Below are positions 45,412 to 59,187 of a DNA stretch of 64,000 nt, in pieces (positions within the stretch are counted from its first letter, which is position 1; each line of letters starts with the position of its first letter). The translations under genes were made by a program, and so were the position numbers. The notes beneath the pieces were generated by a model. That model was not told where the DNA came from and did not search any database. It saw only the letters and a program-made list of their open reading frames with translations. Source of the stretch: Nemopilema nomurai (taxonomy: Eukaryota > Cnidaria > Scyphozoa > Rhizostomeae > Rhizostomatidae); the NCBI GenBank assembly GCA_003864495.1, contig ML133423.1, forward strand, positions 479,575-543,574, in the 5' to 3' direction.

Positions 45412-46981
45412 TTGATATCAGATACTAGCAGATGAAATATCAAATTCCATTGCGTTTGTCAAATTTTATTTAAACTCTTTATTTAATTTAATCTAAACTT
45501 GATTTGAACAACTAAGCTACAACTTAAGCCAGTCAAATAAAGTTACAATTCAGCCATGAGTGATTTTCATGGTTTTCTAGACATACAAAGTTTTAATGCC
45601 AATCTCCATCTTAACTGATACTTGCATGTTATTGAATAATACATTTAAACTGCAAAGTAGGGAAGTAAAACCAATTTGTGCAGGATAATGTTTAAAATAA
45701 CTGCCCTTTCAATGATCAATAGATCAAAAACAATTTAAAGCTCTGTCTTTCCATTAAACTGATCCTATATCATCTCTACTGATTTTAGGTAAGTAATCTT
45801 CAAGGAGCCTACTACAGAGTTCAGTAAATTCATGATTCAAAAAACGTATAATTTGACAGAGTGCTATTGCATCATGCAAAAAACAGCAAAATGGAGCCAA
45901 TTGTCTTTGTGTGACTGTAACATGGCAAAGATATGCTGTGTCATTTTGACAGTCTATGTAAGCACTATTGTAAATGTAAATTTTTAGTGTTTTCCTAAAT
46001 CAAATATGAAACCTAGCACCACCTTAAAAAAACCAGGATATGCTGAAAAATATTCACAGTTGAACCTAGATCAATGGACATTGAACTGATGCTTTAAACT
46101 CCCAAATTGGAAGAAAAAAGACCACAAATCTTCCATGAGCAGTGAAAAATGCAAGAGATTCCTAACAGTTTACTTTTTAAAAGATGATAGACAGGAGAGC
46201 TAATAGTTTACACCCAATATAGGAATTATAGGCCTTGTTACATCAATAGTCTAAATGAACATAACTGCATTGTAATTATAGGCCTTGTTCCATCAATAGT
46301 CTAAATGAACATAACTGCATTGTAAAGAAAGAATGCTACAAAGAAACATATGAGAACAACAAACAACAAGGGATCATTTGGAGATGTGAGCTCAGTTTAA
46401 ATGATTAGTGGCTTTCAAAGAAAGGAGAGCATTCCTTTGCTTGATGCTTTTTTCCGGGAATCAGTATTCTCCGCGAAAAATGTACACAAACATAACAGTA
46501 TTAGAAAATCAAACTTGTTTATACCTCAAAGCCCTAGTATGTCTTCATTTAAATTAGAAGGAAAGCAAACACCATAAACTTTCATTTTAAATCTGCATGG
46601 GTCATATTTTATATAGGCAATATGGACAGTGGAAGTAATTCTTGATTTAAACATGATGTCTTTTAATTGAACAACTAGAATATATTTGCCAGCGATAGGG
46701 CCTTTAAGTCAGCGAAGGATTTAACCCGTTGTTTAGTCGCTTTTCAAAGGCCAATGCCTTCCTTTTGAAGATGTCAAATTTGATTAAATGCAAGCATCTA
46801 CCTTTTCGAAACTTGTTACAATCGGGCAGCATAACTGAACATATCCAAGGTCAAGGTGATTTCTCGCGGCTTTGCAACTGGTGAGGTTAATCTATTCCCT
46901 TTCTAAACAAAATGGCGGGAAGCTTTTGAAAAAGACTGGAGAGAGCATCTTATTTTTTATCACCTTCGAAAAACTGCTGCT
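45412..46981. other. AT-rich, non-coding part of duplicated unit
   Basis: No coding potential is apparent. It contains the 50-bp doublet and ends at the CCAAT/E2F cluster. Confidence 0.4.
46224..46323. repeat. 50-bp tandem doublet (also about 56091)
   Basis: A 50-base unit starting aattataggccttgtt is present twice in succession, with one base difference (ttac/ttcc). The same doublet, with the same difference, is in unit 2. Confidence 0.9.
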
Positions 46982-47030
46982 AGCCAATCAACTGGCGCGA
47001 GCACATTGTTATTGTATTTTGGCGGGAAAA
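46982..47030. promoter_or_regulatory. CCAAT box + E2F-type site cluster (also 56849-56897)
   Basis: agccaatca (46982-46990) fits the NF-Y consensus, and ttttggcgggaaaa (47017-47030) contains the exact E2F consensus TTTGGCGGGAAA about 30 bases away. More GGCGGG/E2F-like sites flank it (atggcgggaagc near 46911 and atggcgggcagg near 47091). This arrangement is typical of animal S-phase promoters. No gene is recognised directly on either side, so the driven transcript is unknown. Confidence 0.5.
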
Positions 47031-47485
47031 TTCAAGCATATCGTAGCCGGGAACGCAACACGAAGCCGTTTCACTGTCTGTATTTGAGGAATGGCGGGCA
47101 GGCACGTGAAACTTAGATAAGATCACGAGTCAAGATATTTGACTTTGCAATTTGTTCAAATGCTCACTTATAAATGTCATGTAAACTCATATTAGAAGGT
47201 AATTAGTCGCCAATTTCATGAAAGAAGCTCACAAAAGAAGTCACGTGAAGAATAGTGTTGTGTTAGAAGCTGCATAAAATATAAACCTTTCCCAGACAAT
47301 TTCATATGGGCGTTTTCGTTTAGAATGCTATCAGAATGTTATATAGATTAGAAATATTAAGTATATGTTCAGTTGGATATGTTCAGTTATGCTGCCCGAT
47401 TGCTATATAAATAATTCCTTATAAGTCCCAAAAATGTTTTCTTCATTTACATCAAAATATTTCTATACAGAATTTAATGGTCAAA

Positions 47486-47683
47486 TCAATAATTTTCAAC
47501 ATTGTGTCTTACCACAACTAATTGCTGAAATAGTTTAAAATTTGCAGAGCGAGGCGAGTGTTTAGGCCACAGAAGAATTGACTTCCTCGCCGTAACAGCT
47601 GTACTAACTCTATATTCATATCCAATTTCACTGCTAAAAGCGATACTGAGAGCAAAATTATCTATATAAAGTGGGAAACACAC
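47486..47683 (-). other. Exon-like minus-strand stretch (also 57353-57550)
   Basis: Behind an attttgctctcag acceptor-like site, the minus strand reads SSEIGYEYRVSTAVTARKS and ILLWPKHSPRSANFKLFQQL, then VV and a GTG|GTAAGA donor-like site at 47512. It is exon-shaped (133 bases), but the candidate upstream ATG exon would leave an intron of only 42 bases and a different phase. Unknown; low confidence. Confidence 0.22.
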
Positions 47684-48424
47684 TTACTCGCAACCATGTT
47701 ATTTTTTGAATTTCATTCTGTTCTGCTTCCTAGAGAATTATCATCCAAGTGATCCAGAGATGCAGGTGTGGACGAAGGTATCATCTAACGGACATACTGA
47801 AATGGCCTCTCTTTGAATCCGAGGTTTAAAAAAGGCGCGAAACCGAACTGAAGAGCTCATGTAACCGCGAATCCAAACTTGCATTACATGGGACTGCTTA
47901 TCAAAATTGATAGAATTTGCATTAGAATCATCTGGAAGCAAAAGTAACGGCCATAGTACAATCTGACAACAGGGACCGCGATGTATCATGCAATAAGCAA
48001 CCAGTGGCGATTCTAGCCGGAGGAAACTGTGTAAGAGGCATTTCATAACGATAAAAGGTAGAGCAAGCGGCAAATAAGAGCGCACTCTTACGCAATCATG
48101 TTTCATGAATCAAATCAACTAAAACCCTCCGATTAGTCTCTGCTTACAATATTAAAGCTAAATGTCATGTAACTATTCATCAACAGCGCATACTTGAAAT
48201 GTGGCAGGAGAATGAGCCTGTTACAACTGGAGGGGGAGGGGGTCTATCACCGAAAATCCTGGAATAGTCTTGTACGGACACATAATATTTATAAGTGTAC
48301 GATTTATATAACAATTTCTGACTTTGACGTCTCATAAACAGGTCCTCTATTCACGTTCTATGAACATTATGTCAAATCAATTGCATAAAAGCAGTACTTA
48401 ACATAACTCGAGGTATCGATTTTC

Positions 48425-48810
48425 GAAGACGGCGCACGAAGTTGAATCTGCGAGGGCTAAGACTCAAGTTTAGTGACAAAGGAGGACATACCATTGTTGG
48501 GTCCAACACAAATTTTTTTTTAAATATAGCCTTTTGGAGTGGCTAAAGATGCATATCCAGGACTAAAGTTTAATGAAATGAATACCATACCGTTCAGAAT
48601 AGACAGTCCGTCGTTTCTCATTGATGATAGATTTGCAGAAAAAAGAATTTATTTGGGGGGGGGATTGGGTGGGAGTCAAGCTAAAACTATGGTGATAGAC
48701 GTTGGAAAAAAGGAAAAAAGGGTGAAAAATTACACATCTCAATGATGTTGAATTGACTGAGAGAATTTTACTTCCCGAGCATAAATGTGCATGTTATTTA
48801 TCTCGATTTT
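48425..48810 (+). pseudogene. Fragment of interspersed coding repeat (also 58290-58680)
   Basis: The plus strand encodes TKLNLRGLRLKFSDKGGHTI (in unit 2, where one extra C keeps the frame), then FGVAKDAYPGLKFNEMNTIP, FRIDSPSFLIDDRFAEKRIY and a poly-G tract, then LTERILLPEHKCA. It matches pieces at 12165-12425 and 19570-19620. The unit 1 and unit 2 copies differ in poly-G length and nearby bases. Likely the second half of the HIRAN-like repeat protein. Confidence 0.45.
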
Positions 48811-49320
48811 TCAGGAGGCCATAACTGATTATTACACATCAAATTTACTTTTTAATAGGAGTTATCTACTAAAATGATGCAAAAAAAGACAAACAATAGA
48901 AATCTACCCCAGCAAGTTAGGAAATAGATAAAATATAATCAAGCAGTATGTAAACATTTTGTTTTCCATTCAATAGAGAACGGTAAAAAAAATGCGAGAT
49001 CATGGAGCATTATTACAAATTTGATTCAGAACTACATTGACCTATCGCAGTACAAACGTGAGTCTAACTTAATTGAATGACTATTCGAAGGAAGTGAAAA
49101 GTAACTCTAGTGACTAATTCAAGAACTCTAGTTACCCTTGAAGTCAAGAACTGCAAACAGCTGCCCATTCTTACTCTCAACCTTCCAGTGAGAGTAGCCA
49201 ACCAACCTTACAACCAAGCTTACAATTGAGATACATAAGGGGATTTCTATCAAAGACCATCATTTGCTCAGGGACAAAAAGCATATTGAAAGGCTAAAAA
49301 TGCATTTGTATAAAAATGCA

Positions 49321-52300
49321 TGTTTTGAACAAGGTTGGAAGGAAGAGTAACGATAGAGGGAGAAAACATTACTTCTAAAAGATTGCCTATTTTTGATGTT
49401 GCAAGATCAGAGGAAAAGTGCTGGTTTCTGACGTAGAAGTAATCTGAGTGCAAAAACAGCTCAGCGGATGTTAGAGCCCTCAGAAGAAGAAAGGGTTTTC
49501 ATTCCCAGTTAAAGCCACAGAGCATGCAGTGTAGAAGCAGTTTCCATCAGTTTCAATCCTGCGTGATCAAAGTTATACTCGAAAAGGCGTTCGTTCAATG
49601 AAACCGTCCCAATAAAGTGTCTCGATACGCGCAGGAGGGTGGTAGACAATGGGAGGTTGCCGGCTTTCGCTCATTTGCCATGGCCGTATGTGAACAAAAC
49701 AGTTGATGCATCAAACAGTTAGCTGTCCAAATAAACTGACTTCGCTAGTGGATTTCGGGGGCATATGCTGAAAAAATTGCTATTAGACTAATAAAACGAA
49801 TACCGCTACCAACCACCCCTGCCCTTCTCAAATTGAAGGTTCATTAACCCACTTCGTATGTGAAAAAGTTGGTGGATAGTTAAGATGAGGGACTCATTTA
49901 AACATTATCATTTTTGGAAGGCTATAAAAAATCTTATTTAAAATATGCCTGTATTACATATAACTGTGCATATTAACAATTTTTTGATGAGTTTTTGCTG
50001 ATTCAATACCAAATATAGTGCACATTCAGTGGTATAAAACTTGAGCGGCACGATACATTGTCCTAAAAAGGACTGGATCGAGCAACTCGACTTTTTTTTG
50101 AAGCCATGATAGCGGTCACCTTGATGTGACCACCTTTCTGTAATCACATGAGACCACATTTGTTGGAAACAAAGCACGTCACTTGTTGGGAAATCTAGAA
50201 TACCATTGGAATTTCACTATAAAAGCTTCATGCTGTGTATTTATATTTATCTGCCATCTAATGAACCAAAATGAATAGGTTACACGATTTCTAGCGTATC
50301 CGAGCTTTGTGACATCTATACATTGCAGCGCATCTATACATTGATTCATGTCTGGGCGAAAACTGACTGATTTACGTTTCCTTTGGTGAAGCATACTTTT
50401 CAGTTAAAATTTTCGTATGATATGGAGCTAAAAACTAGCAGTGAAGTTGGAAGCCATGTAATTTAGCTGAAGTCCCCTGTAGTCATTATCAAATGGGAAG
50501 GGCGAGAGACTTTATCAGATAATCGTTTGGGCACAGAATTCAAATTAAGCTCAAGAATAGAAAGTTCAAAGAAATGTCTCGTTCTCTGTTGCACCGAGCT
50601 ATTTCGTCTTCAGCGAAATTCACTTTCTAAATGCTGTTAAATCATTGAGTAAATTTAGAGATGATGCTGTTAGAATTTAGAGAGGTTAGAACTGACTGGA
50701 TGCGATAAAATCGGTAGGCCGTCGGAAACGCGTTGTAATTCAAAAATTCTCAGAACAAATTGTGCCTAACCAAGCATTTGTCAGTGACCCTTTTAGCTGA
50801 AAGTCTCACAAAACGAAAAGCAGAGATGGTCTTTCTGTTAGGTAATGCAAGATGGTTTTTCAAGCAAAATATTAAAGTCTTTTGACTTGCTTTTTGAAAA
50901 AAGTAGGCGTACTTGAAGCGTAGACTTCTCCACTGACAAAATCACACAAAATCACAATGCATATCACAAGATATCCACTAGACATCTTTTGACCATAAAG
51001 GTAAATGAAATACAACGGATAAACCATGGGAATAGAATAAATACAAAGCAGCACTTCTTACTTTTGGTTGCAACAAGGATGAGGTATGCATATTGGTAGA
51101 GGGTTATTTCTCTTGAAGGGTATAATTTGATTCCTGTACATTGATCGTGTTATGCTTCTTTTAATGAACGGACTTGCTCATTTCTGTCTCTTCTCTTTTC
51201 TAGGCAAATCTTCACAAGCTGTTTTCCATTCACAATCGTGTGAAAGGATATTTGCTAGAACTAAAAAGAATAGGTTAGAAACAACATAAGTTGGGTTTTA
51301 TCATGATGGAAGAGGAATTTACAGATACCAGATCAACTGATACGAAAAAATGATACCAGATCAACTACAAGTACCAGACTTTGAAACTTGAAAGTGTTCT
51401 GTGGGGACTTAAGAATTAAAAAATAAATGATCTAAAAATTGATGGCATTCATATCTTGGCAAGGTCATCAAATCAGAGATTGATCGTGAAGTTTTGAAGA
51501 ATCGAAAAAACCACTAGTTGCTGACTACACCAAAATTCTAGTCTCAAAAATTGCGTAAACATACAATCCTGTGCAATCAAATTCTTCTTGGCCAATCCTG
51601 TTTCAACTTCTACATGCTCGATTCCCTTTATGTAAGCGCAATATCAGCAAACTATGCAGTTTGCATGCTTTGCCATTTTCATTGTATACTGCTCATCGTA
51701 CGTACCTGCTCATCTCATCTAGGATTGTAGAATGTCTTTTTTCCCTTGTCAAAACTGCGATGTGAAAAAAGTGTGCAGACAGGACTTGCCTGGTACAGAT
51801 ATGTCTGTTCTTGTTGCTAGTTTTTTATTCAAATAAACCGGCCATGGTACCCTCTTTTCAAATACGCCAGTTATATCTAAAGAGAGAAGAGGTGCAGAAT
51901 GATTAGACCTTTAATCAAAAGAAAAAAATCTTTCTTAGAATAAGTAAAAAACAGTCTAAGGTACCTAAAGAGCGTTTATCAACGTCCAAATACCCTAGCC
52001 CAAGAAAAGATTGAAGACGTGAGGACCACTAAAGCATGAGATACTTGCAACTTTATCAATGATAGGGGCCTAGAAAGAATACAACGAAACAAATTGCTTG
52101 GCTACTTACCACCTCTCTCAGGTTAGAAGATGTTGTAAATCGTCCTGAGAAGCCTCAGCATACCTTTCAGACCGTCGTCCTGAATTCCCAACCATGCTCA
52201 AAAAGAAGAAAGGAAACGCTTAGCCACGGAAGACAGAGGGAGCATAACGCAAATCAAATATAACCACTAACACTAGGTGTAGTCGCTCCTAATCATTGGT

Positions 52301-55300
52301 TGATTTGTAAAAATCGCATTACCCTTGGATATCTCGTCGAGATATGCCTATTCAATGCTTCTGCGTATGTAGCCATAGACTGAGGTCATACTAGAGCGTT
52401 GAACGGAGGACTGTGATCACAAATAACACAATAACCTAAGGCACCTGAAACGACGTTTCTCATCACCCCTATGCCCCACTTCAAGGTGATGAATGGTGTA
52501 GAGCACCGTCATGCGAAACAGGTAGAAAACGAACTACCTAAATTACTATTTACAACTACTTTAATCATCACTTAAATTACGACTAAAATTACTGTTACGT
52601 TATTTGTAGTCGTTCCAAATTATTGGTTAAATTGCAAAATTAGTCCCCGTGAATATCCCTAGACCTCGTTCGAGATACGCCTATTCAATGCTGCTGCGTA
52701 GAGCCAATAGGCTGAGGTCATACTAGAGCGTTGAACGGAGGACTGTGAAATAACACAATAACCTAAGGCACCTGAAACGACGTTTCTCATCACCCCTATG
52801 CCCCACTTCAAGGTGATGAATGGTGTAGAGCACCGTCATGCGAAACAGGTAGAAAACGAACTACCTAAATTACCATTTACAACTACATTAATCATCACTT
52901 AAATTACGACTAAAATTACCATTACGTTATTTGTAGTCGTTCCAAATTATTGGTTAAATTGCAAAATTAGTCCCCGTGAATACCTCTAGACCTCGTTCGA
53001 GATACGCCTATTCAATGCTGCTGCGTATAGAGCCAATGGGCTGAGGTCATACTAGAGCGTTGAACGGAGGACTGTGATCACAAATAACACAATAACCTAA
53101 GGCACCTGAAACGACGTTTCTCATCACCCCTATACCCCACTTCAAGGTGATGAATGGTGTAGAGCACCGTCATGCGAAACAGGTAGAAAACGAACTACCT
53201 AAATTACCATTTACGTTAACTACGTTAATAACGTTACTTTAATTAATTTAATTACTTTATTTGTAGTCGTTCCAAATTATTGGTTAAATTGCAAAATTAG
53301 TCCTCGTGAATATCCCTAGACCTCGTCGAGATACGCCTATTCAATGCTCCTGCGTATAGAGCCAATGGGCTGTGGTCATACTAAAGCGTTGAACGGGTAA
53401 CTGTGATCACAAATAACACAATAACCTAAGGCACCTGAAACGACGTTTCTCATCGCCCCTATGCCCCACTTCAAGGCGATGAATGGTGATGGAACACCGT
53501 CATACGAAACAGGTAGGAAACAAACTACCCAAGTTACTACATATCCCTATCACACATGTAGTTGCTCCAAATTATTGGTTTATTGGCAAAAACTCTCCCA
53601 CTTTGTATCGCATAACCGTCCTACGATACCTATTCAATGTTCTTGTGTACTGACCGAGGGGCCAAAGTCGGTACTAAACAATGAACAGGGGATTGTGATT
53701 ACAAAAACACAACAACCTAAGGCACCTGAAACGACGTTTCTCATCGCCCCTATGCCCACTTCAAGGCGATGAATGGTGATGGAACACCGTCATACGAAAC
53801 AGGTAGGAAACAAACTACCCAAGTCACTACATATCACTATCACACATGTAGTTGCTCCAAATTATTGGTTTATTGGCAAAAACTCTCCCACTTTGTATCG
53901 CATAACCGTCCTACGATACCTATTCAATGTTCTTGTGTACTGACCGAGGGGCCATAGTCGGTACTAAACAATGAACTGGGGACTGTGATTACAAAAACAC
54001 AACAACCTAAGGCACCTGAAACGACGTTTCTCATCGCCCCTATGCCCCACTTCAAGGCGATGAATGGTGATGGAACACCGTCATACGAAACAGGTAGGAA
54101 ACAAACTACCCAAGTTACTACTCGTAATAAGCGAAAAAAACTATATAAAAAAATGAAAAAAAGAAAGCGCGCTAAGTGAGTAAAACTACTCACTGTTTTT
54201 TCCGGATGAAATTTTTTTCGATAATCGTCCATTTCCATTCCTTGGAGTCCATCCTCTCCATTCACCAACTGAACTAAAACCAAAAGAACAGGTTGGTTAG
54301 AATGATCGATAAGAGAGATGGTGTATAGGTGAACTATTTTCTGCTTTCTGTTTTTCTGATTTATTTGTTAATGTACATCCTTAGACTTGTCGAGATGCCT
54401 ATTTACTGTGTTCAGACGCGACGGGCAATGGTCGTTACTTAACAGTGAACCATAATTACAAACAGGACAAGAACTTAGGCAGCCTGAAACTGTGCCCATC
54501 ATCGGGACAATGAATCGTATGATATTGCTGGTCCAGTCAAGTCATTTGTAAATGACGAAGCCTCTCAGCTCTTACAGCCAAGTTTGCAATTGTCTCTTAA
54601 TTAGGCGAGTACTAGGGGCTTTCCCGAGTGTTTTCGGAAACAGGCCGTTAATTTTCTTTCTTATTCATTTATCTACTTGCCTTTCTTTTGTCCCTTGCCC
54701 TTGATCGCCAAAACCATTTGTTTGATTTGTAATATTTTGTTGGCATCACTCACGTTCTCTGGGTAAAACTATCGCCTACATTTGTGTTGGTAGTCGCAGC
54801 CTTACTGCTTCCCTTTCTCAAGGTAGGGCAACGTTTATAGCTATGCAGTGATTACCTTGGCAAGCAAAGAGGTGAAGGGCAATTCTCAGGTTTTAGCTTC
54901 AATCAGTCTTATGGATATCCTCTGACATGTTTCCCCTCTTTGGTAAATAATAGTATTTCCCTGTCGAGTTCTCGTCATTCCACCTAATTAAATTCCCAAT
55001 ATATTTAAACATGGCAATAGTAGATTCAGTTTGTATACTTGAAATTCTACCCAGTATAAGCTCAATCTGTGGTCTACGTTTCTGGAATAAAGCATGTGAT
55101 CAGTAGCCTGCAGCTCACTGTGTTAACCAGCAGCTAAAATCACAATCCTTGCCTTCCATGACTTTATACCTATAACTGTTTTAACAAAACTTATTGACAT
55201 AAGTTTATATTCTACTAGATGGTAGAATTAGCTTTGAATTTTTTGCAGTTGTAATACTGGATGAATCCAAGCCGCTCATCTAATCACTTTATAAAACACT

Positions 55301-58300
55301 TTGATATCAGATACTAGCAGATGAAAATCAAATTCCATTGCGTTTGTCAAATTTTATTTAAACTCTTTATTTAATTTAATCTAAATTTGATTTGAACAAC
55401 TAAGCTACAACTTAAGCCAGTCAAATAAAGTTACAATTCAGCTATGAGTGATTTTCATGGTTTTCTAGAAATACAAAGTTTTAATGCCAATCTCCATCTT
55501 AACTGATACTTGCATGTTATTGAATAATACATTTAAACTGCAAAGTAGGGAAGTAAAACCAATTTGTGCAGGATAATGTTTATAATAAGTGCCCTTTCAA
55601 TGATCAATAGATCAAAAAAAATTTAAAGCTCTGTCTTTCCATTAAACTGATCCTATATCATCTCTACTGATTTTAGGTAAGTAATCTTCAAGGAGCCTAC
55701 TACAGAGTTCAGTAAATTCATGATTCAAAATGATGCTATTGCATCATGCAAAAACAGCAAAATGGAACCAATTGTCTTTGTGTCTGTAACATGGCAAAGA
55801 TATGCTGTGTCATTTTGACAGTCTATGTAAGCACTGTTGTAAATGTAAATTTCAGTGTTTTCCTAAATCAAATATGAAACCTAGCACCACCTTAAAAAAC
55901 CAGGATATGCTGAAAAATATTCACAGTTGAACCTAGATCAATGGACATTGAACTGATGCTTTAAACTCCCAAATTGGAAGAAAAAAGACCACAAATCTTC
56001 CATGAGCAGTGAAAAATGCAAGAGATTCCTAACAGTTTACTTTTTAAAAGATGATAGACAGGAGAGCTAATAGTTTACACCCAAGATAGGAATTATAGGC
56101 CTTGTTACATCAATAGTCTAAATGAACATAACTGCATTGTAATTATAGGCCTTGTTCCATCAATAGTCTAAATGAACATAACTGCATTGTAAAGAAAGAA
56201 TGCTACAAAGAAACATATGAGAACAACAAACAACAAGGGATCATTTGAAGATGTGAGCTCAGTTTAAATGATTAGTGGCTTTCAAAGAAAGGAGAGCATT
56301 CCTTTGCTTGATGCTTTTTTCCGGGAATCAGTATTCTCCGCGAAAAATGTACACAAACATAACAGTATTAGAAAATCAAACTTGTTTATACCTCAAAGCC
56401 CTAGTATGTCTTCATTTAAATTAGAAGGAAAGCAAACACCATAAACTTTCATTTTAAATCTGCATGGATCATATTTTATATAGGCAATATGGACAGTGGA
56501 AGTAATTCTTGATTTAAACATGATGTCTTTTAATTGAACAACTAGAATATATTTGCCAGCGATAGGGCCTTTAAGTCAGCGAAGGATTTAACCCGTTGTT
56601 TAGTCGCTTTTCAAAGGCCAATGCCTTCCTTTTGAAGATGTCAAATTTGATTAAATGCAAGCATCTACCTTTTCGAAACTTGTTACAATCGGGCAGCATA
56701 ACTGAACATATCCAAGGTCAAGGTGATTTCTCGCGGCTTTGCAACTGGTGAGGTTAATCTATTCCCTTTCTAAACAAAATGGCGGGAAGCTTTTGAAAAA
56801 GACTGGAGAGAGCATCTTATTTTTTATCACCTTCGAAAAACTGCTGCTAGCCAATCAACTGGCGCGAGCACATTGTTATTGTATTTTGGCGGGAAAATTC
56901 AAGCATATCGTAGCCGGGAACGCAACACGAAGCCGTTTCACTGTCTGTATTTGAGGAATGGCGGGCAGGCACGTGAAACTTAGATAAGATCACGAGTCAA
57001 GATATTTGACTTTGCAATTTGTTCAAATGCTCACTTATAAATGTCATGTAAACTCATATTAGAAGGTAATTAGTCGCCAATTTCATGAAAGAAGCTCACA
57101 AAAGAAGTCACGTGAAGAATAGTGTTGTGTTAGAAGCTGCATAAAATATAAACCTTTCCCAGACAATTTCATATGGGCGTTTTCGTTTAGAATGCTATCA
57201 GAATGTTATATAGATTAGAAATATTAAGTATATGTTCAGTTGGATATGTTCAGTTATGCTGCCCGATTGCTATATAAATAATTCCTTATAAGTCCCAAAA
57301 ATGTTTTCTTCATTTACATCAAAATATTTCTATACAGAATTTAATGGTCAAATCAATAATTTTCAACATTGTGTCTTACCACAACTAATTGCTGAAATAG
57401 TTTAAAATTTGCAGAGCGAGGCGAGTGTTTAGGCCACAGAAGAATTGACTTCCTCGCCGTAACAGCTGTACTAACTCTATATTCATATCCAATTTCACTG
57501 CTAAAAGCGATACTGAGAGCAAAATTATCTATATAAAGTGGGAAACACACTTACTCGCAACCATGTTATTTTTTGAATTTCATTCTGTTCTGCTTCCTAG
57601 AGAATTATCATCCAAGTGATCCAGAGATGCAGGTGTGGACGAAGGTATCATCTAACGGACATACTGAAATGGCCTCTCTTTGAATCCGAGGTTTAAAAAA
57701 GGCGCGAAACCGAACTGAAGAGCTCATGTAACCGCGAATCCAAACTTGCATTACATGGGACTGCTTATCAAAATTGATAGAATTTGCATTAGAATCATCT
57801 GGAAGCAAAAGTAACGGCCATAGTACAATCTGACAACAGGGACCGCGATGTATCATGCAATAAGCAACCAGTGGCGATTCTAGCCGGAGGAAACTGTGTA
57901 AGAGGCATTTCATAACGATAAAAGGTAGAGCAAGCGGCAAATAAGAGCGCACTCTTACGCAATCATGTTTTATGAATCAAATCAACTAAAACCCTCCGAT
58001 TAGTCTCTGCTTACAATATTAAAGCTAAATGTCATGTAACTATTCATCAACAGCGCATACTTGAAATGTGGCAGGAGAATGAGCCTGTTACAACTGGAGG
58101 GGAGGGGGTCTATCACCGAAAATCCTGGAATAGTCTTGTACGGACACATAATATTTATAAGTGTACGATTTATATAAAATTTCTGACTTTGACGTCTCAT
58201 AAACAGGTCCTCTATTCACGTTCTATGAACATTATGTCAAATCAATTGCATAAAAGCAGTACTTAACATAACTCGAGGTATCGATTTTCGAAGACGGCGC

Positions 58301-59187
58301 CACGAAGTTGAATCTGCGAGGGCTAAGACTCAAGTTTAGTGACAAAGGAGGACATACCATTGTTGGGTCCAACACAAATTTTTTTTAAATATAGCCTTTT
58401 GGAGTGGCTAAAGATGCATATCCAGGACTAAAGTTTAATGAAATGAATACCATACCGTTCAGAATAGACAGTCCGTCGTTTCTCATTGATGATAGATTTG
58501 CAGAAAAAAGAATTTATTTGGGGGGGGGGGATGGATGGGAGTCAAGCTGAAACCTTGGTGATAGACGTTGGAAAAAAGGAAAAAAGGGTGAAAAATTACA
58601 CATCTCAATGATGTTGAATTGACTGAGAGAATTTTACTTCCCGAGCATAAATGTGCATGTTATTTATCTCGATTTTCTCAGGAGGCCATAACTGATTATT
58701 ACACATCAAATTTACTTTTTAATAGGAGTTATCTACTAAAATGATGCAAAAAAAGACAAACAATAGAAATCTACCCCAGCAAGTTAGGAAATAGATAAAA
58801 TATAATCAAGCAGTATGTAAACATTTTGTTTTCCATTCAATAGAGAACGGTAAAAAAAATGCGAGATCATGGAGCATTATTACAAATTTGATTCAGAACT
58901 ACATTGACCTATCGCAGTACAAACGTGAGTCTAACTTAATTGAATGACTATTCGAAGGAAGTGAAAAGTAACTCTAGTAACTAATTCAAGAACTCTAGTT
59001 ACCCTTGAAGTCAAGAACTGCAAACAGCTGCCCATTCTTACTCTCAACCTTCCAGTGAGAGTAGCCAACCAACCTTACAACCAAGCTTACAATTGAGATA
59101 CATAAGGGGATTTCTATCAAAGACCATCATTTGCTCAGGGACAAAAAGCATATTGAAAGGCTAAAAATGCATTTGTATAAAAATGCA
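49321..59187. repeat. Tandem duplication unit 2 (9,867 bp)
   Basis: Head-to-tail copy of unit 1, lacking the 497-base Penelope-like insertion (junction at about 55301). Array at about 52276-54130. Confidence 0.97.
52276..54130 (+). repeat. Nested structured monomer array, unit 2
   Basis: Six monomers corresponding to those of unit 1. The second has small deletions near 52700 and 52750 (upstream of its core) and monomer 5 lacks one C at about 53756. The paired core bases are A/T in monomers 1-3 and G/C in 4-6. Confidence 0.92.

Larger units (their letters stand above)
38957..49320. repeat. Tandem duplication unit 1 (10,364 bp)
   Basis: The sequence from tgttttgaacaaggttggaa at 38957 recurs almost unchanged at 49321 and 59188. 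Only scattered substitutions and small indels separate the copies, so the duplication is recent. This unit holds the 290-330-bp monomer array (41880-43740), a Penelope-like insertion (44913-45411), a 50-bp doublet (46224), a CCAAT/E2F cluster (46982-47030) and a HIRAN-like repeat fragment (48425). Confidence 0.97.

Noticed and set aside
47741..48106. 121-codon minus frame (MKHDCVRVRSYLPLAL...), also 57608-57952
   Set aside because: No recognised domain, splice context or codon signal; one base change already alters its start in unit 2. Kept only as a possibility.
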